Below, one piece after another: positions 57,464-64,000 of a stretch of DNA of 64,000 bases (within the stretch, counting starts at the first letter, position 1; every line of letters begins with the position of its first letter). Origin of the DNA: VRUE01 sp963717375. GTDB taxonomy: Bacteria; Actinomycetota; Thermoleophilia; Solirubrobacterales; 70-9. Position numbers and translations under genes: made by a program. The stretch is taken from contig OY970329.1 of assembly GCA_963717375.1 (NCBI GenBank), positions 1,674,001-1,738,000 on the forward strand, in the 5' to 3' direction. The notes under the pieces are model-generated. The model did not search any database. It was not told the origin of the DNA and saw nothing but the letters and a program-made list of their open reading frames with translations.

Positions 57464-60337
57464 ATGGCGCTGCTGGAGAGGAAGCTGGCGCCGCCCCCGT
57501 CGGAGCCGGCGCCCGACCGCGCTCCGGACAGCCTCGCCGCCGGCACGGCGCAGCCGCTGCGCGGCGAGCTCGAGCAGCTGCTCGGTGCCGACCGCGTGCT
57601 CGGCCGCGCCGGCGACATCGTCCGCTACGCCTCCGACGCCAGCCCCTACCGCCTCTTCCCGCAGGCGGTGGTGATGGCGCACGATGCCTCCGACGTCGCC
57701 AAGGTCCTCGCCTACGGCCGTCGCACCGGCATCCCGGTCACCTTCCGCGCCGGCGGCACCAGCCTCAACGGCCAGGGCCAGAGCGACGGCATCCTCGTCG
57801 ACGTGCGGCGCCACTTCGGCGGCGTCGCGGTCGAGGACGGCGGCGCGAGGGCGCGGGTCAAGCCGGGCACGGTGCTCGGCCACGCCAACCGCGTGCTCGC
57901 TCCGCACGGCCGCAAGCTCGGCCCCGACCCGGCCAGCACCGACATCGCCTGCGTCGGCGGCGTGATCGCCAACAACTCGGGGGGGATGCGCTGCGGTGTC
58001 GCCAAGGACTCCTACTCGACCGTGCGCTCGATGACGCTGGTCCTCGCCTCCGGCACGACGATCGACACCGCCGCCCCCGATGCGGCCGAGCGCTTCGCGA
58101 CCGCGGAGCCCGAGCTCGCCGCGGGCCTGGAAGCGATCCGCGACGAGATCCGCGCCGACGCCGAGCTGAGCGAGCGCATCCGCCGCAAGTTCGCGATCAA
58201 GAACACCACCGGCTACCGCCTCTGCGCCTTCCTCGACGCCGACGAGCCGCTGGAGATCTTCCGTCGCCTCGTGGTCGGCTCCGAGGGCACGCTCGCCTTT
58301 GTCGCCGAGGCGGTCTTCGAGACCGTGCCCCAGCCCGCCCACACGACGACCGCCTGGATCCACTTCCCGGGCATCGACGAGGCGATCGCCCCGGTCCGCG
58401 ACCTGGTCGAGAGCGGCGCCACCGCGGTCGAGCTGATGGTCGCGCCGGCGCTGATCACCGCCGCCTGGAACATGGTCGGCGCTCCCGAGGAGTGGAAGGA
58501 GCTGCCGCCCGAGTCGGCGGTGCTGCTGGTCGAGTACGGCGCCGCCAGCGACGAGGAGCTCGACGCCTACGTCGCCAAGGCGGGCGAGATCTTCGCTGCC
58601 CACGAGACGATCCGGCCGATCGACTTCACCCGCGAGGCGGAGGGGATCGAGCTCGCCTGGCGCGTGCGCGAGGGCCTGCACGGCCTGATCGGCCGCCTGC
58701 GCCTGCCCGGCACGGCGCTGATCGTCGAGGACGTCTGCGTGCCGCCGGAGCGGATCGCCGAGGGTGCCCGCGACCTGCAGGCGCTGCTTGGCGAGCACGG
58801 CTTCCTGCCCGGCGTCGCCGGCCACGCCTCGGCCGGGAACCTGCACTTCATGCTGACCCCGGACTTCGCCAAGCAGGAGGACCGCGAGCGCTACGAGGCC
58901 TTCATGGCGAAGCTGGTTGAGCTGATCGTCGGCAAGTACGACGGCTCGCTCAAGGCCGAGCACGGGACCGGGATCAACATGGCCCCTTATGTGGAGAGGG
59001 AGTGGGGGGAGAAAGCCACGGAGCTGATGTGGCGGGTGAAGCAGTTGGCCGATCCCGATGGCGTGCTCAACCCGGGAGTGGTGCTGAACCGCGACCCCGA
59101 CGTCCACCTGCGCAACCTCAAAACCACGCCGGCGATCGAGGAGTCGGCGACGACCTGCGTCGAGTGCGGCTTCTGCGAGCCGGTCTGTCCGAGCCGCAAC
59201 CTGACCACGACGCCGCGCCAGCGGATCGTCCTGCGCCGCGAGATGGCGCGTCAGCCGGCGGGTTCGCCGGTGCAGCGGGCGCTGCTCGAGGAGTACGAGT
59301 ACGACTCGCTCGACACTTGCGCCGCCGACGGCTCTTGCCAGCTTGCCTGCCCGGTCGGGATCGACACCGGCAAGCTGGTCAAGGAACTGCGCGAGGAGAA
59401 GCATGCGCCGCGCGCCGAAGCGGCAGCGCTGGCGACGGCGAAGCGCTGGGGTGCGGTCGAGGTGGCTTCGCGACTGGCGCTGCGTCTGGGTGGACCGTTG
59501 GTGCGGCAGACCAAGCGTGGGCGGGGACTGCCGGGGGCCGCTCGGTGGGGAGGAGAGGGTGACCCTCGCCCGACAAAAGCGGGGAGTGTCGGGAGAGGGT
59601 CACCCTCTCCTCCCCAGAGCGCAGTCGCCGTCTATGTGCCCAGCTGCACGAATCGCATCTTCGACGGGAATCCGGTCGAGGCCCTGGTGGCGGTCTCGGA
59701 GCGGGCTGGGATGCCGGTTTGGATTCCCGACGACGTCGCCGGAAGCTGTTGTGGGCTGCCGTGGAGCTCGAAGGGCTTCGGCGATGCTCACCGTCACAAG
59801 GCGAACGAGATGGTTGAGCGGCTCTGGGGGTGGAGCGACGAAGGGCGGTTGCCGGTGGTGATCGATGCGGCCTCCTGCACCCAGGGTGTCACTGACCCCG
59901 GTGATGGCGTGCTCAGCGAGGAGAACGTTGAGCGGCTCGCCAAGCTGGAGATTCTCGACTCGGTGGCCTGGGCGCACGACCGCCTGCTGCCGAAGCTCGA
60001 GGTCACCGCCAAGGTCGGCTCGGCGACGGTGCATCCGACCTGCGCCACCCGTCACATGGGCCTGGCGCCTCGCCTGCGGACGGTCGCCAAAGCTCTGGCC
60101 GACGACGTCTACGTGGCGCCCTCGTCCACCTGCTGCGGCTTCGCCGGCGACCGCGGCATCTCCCACCCCGAGCTGACCGCTGCGGCCACCCGGCCCCAGG
60201 CCGAAGAGCTTGCCGGTCGCCAATTCGACGCCCACCTCTCCAGCAACCGCACCTGCGAGATCGGCCTCGGCCGCGCCACCGGCGCCGAGTACGAGTCGAT
60301 CGTGATCCTGCTCGAGCGAGCGACGCGGCCGGCCTAG
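57464..60337 (+). CDS. FAD / Fe-S / CCG-domain 2-hydroxyacid dehydrogenase (GlcD-GlcF-like fusion)
   Basis: 957 residues from ATG 57464. FAD-binding_4 domain (about 60-240: 'FRAGGTSLNGQGQSDGILVD', 'GGVIANNSGGMRCG'), FAD-oxidase C domain (to about 540, 'EHGTGINMAPYV'), two 4Fe-4S motifs (CVECGFCEPVCPS and CAADGSCQLACPVG), then two CCG domains ('GSCCGLPW', 'STCCGFAG'). This is the layout of YdiJ/D-lactate or D-2-hydroxyglutarate dehydrogenases. With the mdlC-like gene it could turn a 2-hydroxy acid into an aldehyde. A palindrome is inserted in frame near residues 695-718. Confidence 0.92.
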   Translation: MALLERKLAPPPSEPAPDRAPDSLAAGTAQPLRGELEQLLGADRVLGRAGDIVRYASDASPYRLFPQAVVMAHDASDVAKVLAYGRRTGIPVTFRAGGTSLNGQGQSDGILVDVRRHFGGVAVEDGGARARVKPGTVLGHANRVLAPHGRKLGPDPASTDIACVGGVIANNSGGMRCGVAKDSYSTVRSMTLVLASGTTIDTAAPDAAERFATAEPELAAGLEAIRDEIRADAELSERIRRKFAIKNTTGYRLCAFLDADEPLEIFRRLVVGSEGTLAFVAEAVFETVPQPAHTTTAWIHFPGIDEAIAPVRDLVESGATAVELMVAPALITAAWNMVGAPEEWKELPPESAVLLVEYGAASDEELDAYVAKAGEIFAAHETIRPIDFTREAEGIELAWRVREGLHGLIGRLRLPGTALIVEDVCVPPERIAEGARDLQALLGEHGFLPGVAGHASAGNLHFMLTPDFAKQEDRERYEAFMAKLVELIVGKYDGSLKAEHGTGINMAPYVEREWGEKATELMWRVKQLADPDGVLNPGVVLNRDPDVHLRNLKTTPAIEESATTCVECGFCEPVCPSRNLTTTPRQRIVLRREMARQPAGSPVQRALLEEYEYDSLDTCAADGSCQLACPVGIDTGKLVKELREEKHAPRAEAAALATAKRWGAVEVASRLALRLGGPLVRQTKRGRGLPGAARWGGEGDPRPTKAGSVGRGSPSPPQSAVAVYVPSCTNRIFDGNPVEALVAVSERAGMPVWIPDDVAGSCCGLPWSSKGFGDAHRHKANEMVERLWGWSDEGRLPVVIDAASCTQGVTDPGDGVLSEENVERLAKLEILDSVAWAHDRLLPKLEVTAKVGSATVHPTCATRHMGLAPRLRTVAKALADDVYVAPSSTCCGFAGDRGISHPELTAAATRPQAEELAGRQFDAHLSSNRTCEIGLGRATGAEYESIVILLERATRPA
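59547..59615. repeat. Long palindrome inside the FAD/Fe-S dehydrogenase gene
   Basis: 29-base arms (59547-59575 and 59587-59615, beginning GGGGAGGAGAGGGTGACCCT) with one mismatch and an 11-base loop AAAGCGGGGAG. It encodes a Gly/Pro/Ser-rich linker between the Fe-S and CCG domains. Confidence 0.9.
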
Positions 60338-61188
60338 GCCGCGGACCTTGCTTTGGTGTCGGCCTCCGCCTGGCGTAGGGCGGCGGCGACCTTGGCGTCA
60401 CGCTCCATGCGCCGGTCGAAAATGGGATTGAGGATGCCCCGCAGCGCCGAGAGGTAACGCCACCAGCGCGGCGCGAAGACGCGCGGCGCGCGCTGCTCGA
60501 TTCCGTGCACCAGGGCGCCGGCCGCCTCCTCGACCTGGATCCGTTTGAAGAAGAACTTCGGCAGCAGTTCCTGCATCCGCTTGCCGCCCTGCTCCCGGTC
60601 AAGGCCCTGGCGCACCATCTCGGTGTCGACCCAGCCGAAGTAGGCGACGGTGGCGCTCGCGCCGAACGGCGCCAGCTCCACCCGCAGCGGCCGGCCGAGC
60701 GCCTCGACCGCGGCCTTCGAGGCCGCGTAGGGGCTCAGCATCATCCCGTTCATGAAGGCGGCGACCGAGGCGACGAGGACGATCTGGCCGTTGCGCTCGG
60801 AGATCTGCGGCAGGGCGGCGCGCACCGTGTTCCAGACGCCGAGCAGGTTGACGTCGATCACCTTCTCCCATTCCTCGGGCGGCATCGTCCGCGTCGTCGC
60901 CCCTTCCGGCGCGATCCCGGCGTTTGCCATCGCCAGGTCGAGCGCGCCGAAGCGCTCGACCGTCTGCGCGACCGCGACAAGCATCGCTCCCGAGTCGGTG
61001 ACGTCAGCGCCGATCCCGATCGCCCGCTCGCCGATCCGCTCCGCCGCCTCGCGCGCCTGCTCGGCGTCGAGATCGACGACCGCGACCGAGGCGCCGCGCG
61101 CGTGCATCTGCCGCGCCGTCTCGAAACCGATTCCGCGAGCGGCGCCTGTGACCAGCGCCACCTTCCCGTTCAGGTCGTAGGCGGGCAT
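60334..61188 (-). CDS. Short-chain dehydrogenase/reductase
   Basis: 284 residues, classical SDR: cofactor motif 'VTGAARGIGFETA', 'DVTDSG', 'MANAGIAPEG' (NAG), catalytic Ser in 'LVASVAAFM' and 'SPYAASKAAVEAL' (Y-x3-K). Asp after the second strand ('AVVDLDAEQ') suggests NAD(H). Its stop overlaps that of the convergent dehydrogenase by 3-4 bases. Substrate unknown. Confidence 0.92.
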   Translation of the reverse strand: MPAYDLNGKVALVTGAARGIGFETARQMHARGASVAVVDLDAEQAREAAERIGERAIGIGADVTDSGAMLVAVAQTVERFGALDLAMANAGIAPEGATTRTMPPEEWEKVIDVNLLGVWNTVRAALPQISERNGQIVLVASVAAFMNGMMLSPYAASKAAVEALGRPLRVELAPFGASATVAYFGWVDTEMVRQGLDREQGGKRMQELLPKFFFKRIQVEEAAGALVHGIEQRAPRVFAPRWWRYLSALRGILNPIFDRRMERDAKVAAALRQAEADTKARSAA

Positions 61189-61248
61189 ACCGTGGAGAGC
61201 CTAGACCACCCTGGCCGGCCCACACCAGGGGCGCCGCGAGGGTTAGCG

Positions 61249-61935
61249 CTAGGCGAAGAAGTCGCGGTCGGAGAGCGCGCCCGAGCGCAGCGCCGCCTCG
61301 GCGAGCGCGGCGCGCTTGCGATTCTGCGCCAGGTCGGAGACGCCGAACTTGGCGAAGAGCGTGCGCAGGTGCGACTTGACCGCGACCTCGCTGAGGTGGA
61401 TCGCCGAGGCGACTTCCTGGTTGGTCGCGGGCGAGGCGTAGGGGCCCTGATCGCGGAGTGGCCGGCAGAGCTCGACCAGCACCCGCTTCTGCATCTTGGA
61501 GAGCTCCGCGTCGAGCGCGGCATCGACGGCCATCGCGGTCTCACCCACCTCCGGCGAGGCGGGCTCGAAGTAGGAGAGGTCGGTGCCGCCGACGGTGATC
61601 ACGTCGCCGGCCTGCAGGCGCCGCCGGCCGCTCACCCGTTCGTTGTTGACGAAGGTGCCGTTGCGGGAAAGGCTGTCATCGGCGACCGTCCAGGCGCTGC
61701 CGACGCGCTCGATCAGCGAGTGCAGCCGCGAGACCTGCCCGTCCCACTCGAGCGCGATGTCCGCTCCGGGGTCGCGGCCGAGCGAGAGGGTCCCGGACCC
61801 GGCGTCGAGATCGACCACCCGCTGGGCGCCGACCGCGTCGCGCAGCAGCAGGAACGGCTTGCCCAGCCGTTCCGCCTCGATCCGGGCCTTCAGCTCAGCC
61901 GGGGTCGACTTATGCGGTCCGCGCGGGTCGCTCAC
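61249..61935 (-). CDS. FHA-domain protein with C-terminal helix-turn-helix
   Basis: 228 residues, GTG start overlapping the kinase stop (GTGA). FHA domain about 40-125 ('SLGRDPGADIALEWDGQVSR', 'LHSLIERVGSAWTVADDSLS', 'RNGTFVNNERV'), which binds phosphothreonine. Residues about 150-215 ('MQKRVLVELCRP', 'TNQEVASAIHLSEVAVKSHL') form a LuxR/winged-type HTH. The coupling to the kinase suggests that a phosphorylated partner controls a DNA-binding protein. Confidence 0.88.
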   Translation of the reverse strand: MSDPRGPHKSTPAELKARIEAERLGKPFLLLRDAVGAQRVVDLDAGSGTLSLGRDPGADIALEWDGQVSRLHSLIERVGSAWTVADDSLSRNGTFVNNERVSGRRRLQAGDVITVGGTDLSYFEPASPEVGETAMAVDAALDAELSKMQKRVLVELCRPLRDQGPYASPATNQEVASAIHLSEVAVKSHLRTLFAKFGVSDLAQNRKRAALAEAALRSGALSDRDFFA

Positions 61936-63827
61936 CGGTTGCCATCCGCGCCGCCGGCGTGCTCGAGCGCGGCGAGTGCCTTGCGGAGCTTTTCCTCGCT
62001 GGCTTCGACTTCCCGCTCGGCGGCCTTGAATCCGCTGGCGTCGCCCGCCCGAGCCGCCTCCGCCAGTCGCCGGTAGGCGGCTTCCGAGGCGGCGATCGAC
62101 GCGAGCGCCGCCTCGACCTGGCCGGCGATCGCGGGGCTTACCGGCAGTGCGGCCAGGCGCCTGTGGGCGGCAGCGTTTGCCTCGGCGAGGCGGACCGCAG
62201 CAGCGGCCTGCTTGTCGCCGGTCGATGCGCGCTCGAGTTGCTGTCGTCCACTTTGGCGCGCCTCGCGCAGCCCGCTCAGGGCGGCGGCCAGGGCGCGCTC
62301 GGTCCTCGCCGTGGTGGCGAGGGGGTAGGGCTTGCCCCTGAGCAGCTCCAGGGTCTGGGCGATCGACTCGCAGGTCGCTTCGAAGCCGGGTTCCGCCGTT
62401 GGCGAGTAGCAGGCGGCGGTCACGACACCGACGCTTGCCGGTGCCGCGTAGAGGGTCAGGTCGCGATCGAAGCCGCGCAGCTGGACGCCGCGGTAGCGCA
62501 GCGCCTCCAGCTCGCCGAGCTTGACCGGGGTCGGGCGGGGGAGGTCGCCGCCGGCGCGGCCGATCAGCGTGGCGGGCAGCAGGCGGGGCCCCTGCGCATC
62601 GGTCAGACCCGCCGTCGTCCCCGAGGCGTCGCGTGCGGCGGGGGCGACGCCGACCGCGTCGCGCAGCGTGAGCCCGGGGATCGCCGGTCGTTCGCCGTCG
62701 CTGACGGCTTCCCAGTCGCTTGGGGCGCGGAGTGAGATCGCGTTGCTGGACGCCGAGGTCGTCAGCTTTGCCGTCCCGTCCTTGCCGGTCGCCCGCCCGC
62801 CGACGAAGGCAACCGCCGCCAACGCTACGAGGCCAAGCGTGGCAAGCAAGGCCGCCGTCCCCAAGCGCCGCCGCTGGATCGGCGCGGTCTTCGCGGCGGT
62901 CTCGGCGCGCTCGGGCTTGCCATCCGTCAAATCCTGCGTCTCGCCGCCGACCGCGCGCACGCCATGGGCCAGCGCGCCACGGCTGGGTGGGCGGCTTGCC
63001 GCCGCCGGGCCGCTGCCGATTACGGCCGCGGCCCGCTCGACCAGCTCGCCGGCGCTCGCCGGCCGCTCGTCGGGCTCCTTCGCCATTCCCCGCGCCAGGA
63101 CCGCGTCGATCCCAATCGGGAGGTCGCCGCGGACCGCGTGCACGCTCGGCGGCTCGTCGTTCAGATGGGCGTAGAGGACGGCGGCGTCGGAGGGCCGGGC
63201 GTAGGGGACCGACCCGGTCAGGCACTCGTAGAGCACGCCGCTGAAGGCGTAGATGTCGCTGGCGGTCCCGGCCGGCTCGCCGCGCACCTGCTCGGGGGCG
63301 ATGTAGTCGATCGTCCCGACCACCTGGCCGCTGCGGGTGACCGCGGACTGGTCTGGGCCGCGGGTCAGTCCGAAGTCGGCGAGGAAGGCTTGGTCGGCCT
63401 CGCCGACGAGGATGTTCTGCGGCTTGACGTCGCGGTGGACGAGGCCGCTGGCGTGGGCCGCGTCGAGGGCATCGCCGACCGGCCCGAGGATCTCCAGCGT
63501 TCGCTTCGCATTGAGTTCGCCGTCGACGATCAGCTGCTTCAGCGTCACCCCGTCGACGAGGCGCATCGCCAGGAAGAGGCCGTCCTCGATCTCGCCCGCC
63601 TCGTAGACGGTGACCACGTGCGGGTGCTCGAGAGTGGCCTGCAACTGCCCCTCGCGCCGAAACCTCTCGCGGAAGTCCGCCTCCGACCCAAGGTCCGCAT
63701 GCAGGACCTTGAAGGCGACCCGGCGTCCGAGCCCTAGCTGGGTCGCTTCGTAGACCTCACCCATGCCTCCTCTGCCGAGCAGGCGCTCGATTCGGTAGCC
63801 CTTGATTTCGGCGCCTTTTGCAAGCAC
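61932..63827 (-). CDS. Membrane Ser/Thr protein kinase (PknB-like)
   Basis: 631 residues. Kinase domain about 11-270: G-loop 'LGRGGMGEVYEA', K40, 'VHRDVKPQNIL' (131-138), DFG 151-153, 'GTIDYIAPEQ'. One membrane helix (322-344) leads to an extracellular part with a beta-rich section (about 350-480) and a long Ala/Glu helical coiled-coil tail (490-620). No PASTA repeats, so it senses something else. Start codon GTG at 63827. Confidence 0.92.
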   Translation of the reverse strand: MLAKGAEIKGYRIERLLGRGGMGEVYEATQLGLGRRVAFKVLHADLGSEADFRERFRREGQLQATLEHPHVVTVYEAGEIEDGLFLAMRLVDGVTLKQLIVDGELNAKRTLEILGPVGDALDAAHASGLVHRDVKPQNILVGEADQAFLADFGLTRGPDQSAVTRSGQVVGTIDYIAPEQVRGEPAGTASDIYAFSGVLYECLTGSVPYARPSDAAVLYAHLNDEPPSVHAVRGDLPIGIDAVLARGMAKEPDERPASAGELVERAAAVIGSGPAAASRPPSRGALAHGVRAVGGETQDLTDGKPERAETAAKTAPIQRRRLGTAALLATLGLVALAAVAFVGGRATGKDGTAKLTTSASSNAISLRAPSDWEAVSDGERPAIPGLTLRDAVGVAPAARDASGTTAGLTDAQGPRLLPATLIGRAGGDLPRPTPVKLGELEALRYRGVQLRGFDRDLTLYAAPASVGVVTAACYSPTAEPGFEATCESIAQTLELLRGKPYPLATTARTERALAAALSGLREARQSGRQQLERASTGDKQAAAAVRLAEANAAAHRRLAALPVSPAIAGQVEAALASIAASEAAYRRLAEAARAGDASGFKAAEREVEASEEKLRKALAALEHAGGADGNR

Positions 63828-64000
63828 GGCGTCGAGAGCGTAGTCCGTCCGGGTGAGCCGCCCGCTTGCCGCCGCCCTGGGTCCGGTGCTTGGCGCAGCG
63901 GTGATGCTTGACCATCCTCTTGCCCGGTGGGGGGTCGATGAGTGCTGGTTGCAGCAGCTGGCCGGGTGCTTGTGGGGACTCGGGTTGCGGAGTGTCGAAG
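63828..64000. other. Right window edge, no gene supported
   Basis: 173 bases upstream of the kinase. One minus-strand frame reads '...GKRMVKHHRCAKHRTQ', recalling the basic Cys-containing tails of secreted proteins here, but it runs on into the kinase gene and cannot be supported as a gene. Confidence 0.3.

Noticed and set aside
22189..59615. CRISPR array or classical IS elements
   Set aside because: The palindromes are scattered singly with no regular spacers, and no transposase or cas gene is in the window.

Overview
The window is GC-rich DNA with dense genes and many GTG starts. Several features point to a soil-type actinobacterium of the class Thermoleophilia (Solirubrobacterales or a relative): families of secreted proteins with Cys/Lys-rich tails, a ccm-hem-cobA/hemD-birA operon, and actinobacterial-style cobalamin riboswitches. 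This placement is inference; no rRNA gene is present.

Layout. 1-3777: three secreted proteins of unknown role. 3856-11930: tRNA-Arg(CCT) followed by two tandem integrated elements. Both are bounded by copies of the 5' half of that tRNA. Element 1 carries a tyrosine integrase, an Xis-like protein, small regulators and an ATPase plus subtilase pair resembling the IetAS anti-phage system. Element 2 is under 1 kb, has no integrase, and carries only a MNT/HEPN pair. 11991-19246: nucleotidyltransferase remnants, a TetR-C-like protein, secreted proteins, galT, slipin/NfeD and a TlpA-like lipoprotein. 19400-22063: a DEAD-type helicase. 21959-29038 (minus strand): ccmA-ccmB-ccmC-ccmD-hemA-hemC-cobA/hemD-birA, making tetrapyrroles, maturing cytochrome c and attaching biotin. 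29154-46878: housekeeping and metabolic genes, including a methyltransferase/ATP-grasp pair, two aldehyde dehydrogenases, rarA, methylmalonyl-CoA epimerase, a Nei-like glycosylase, ychF, SpoIID, a metallophosphoesterase and fumC. 46973-54609: a vitamin B12 region with three cobalamin riboswitches. 55071-63827: a benzoylformate-decarboxylase-like enzyme, a fused FAD/Fe-S 2-hydroxyacid dehydrogenase, an SDR, and a Ser/Thr kinase with an FHA-HTH partner.

The most interesting system is the B12 region. Riboswitches control two secreted proteins with the domain order of animal transcobalamin/intrinsic factor (an alpha/alpha barrel followed by a DUF4430-like beta domain). A third riboswitch controls an operon in which the beta domain and barrel are separate proteins, followed by an ExbB/MotA-like channel protein and a DUF2149 protein. 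This suggests a cell-surface cobalamin capture system with an ion-driven motor.

A second theme is a set of long, nearly perfect palindromes. They sit at gene ends, often overlapping stop codons, or in frame inside genes. Some share a core sequence while their outer arms differ but still pair with each other.
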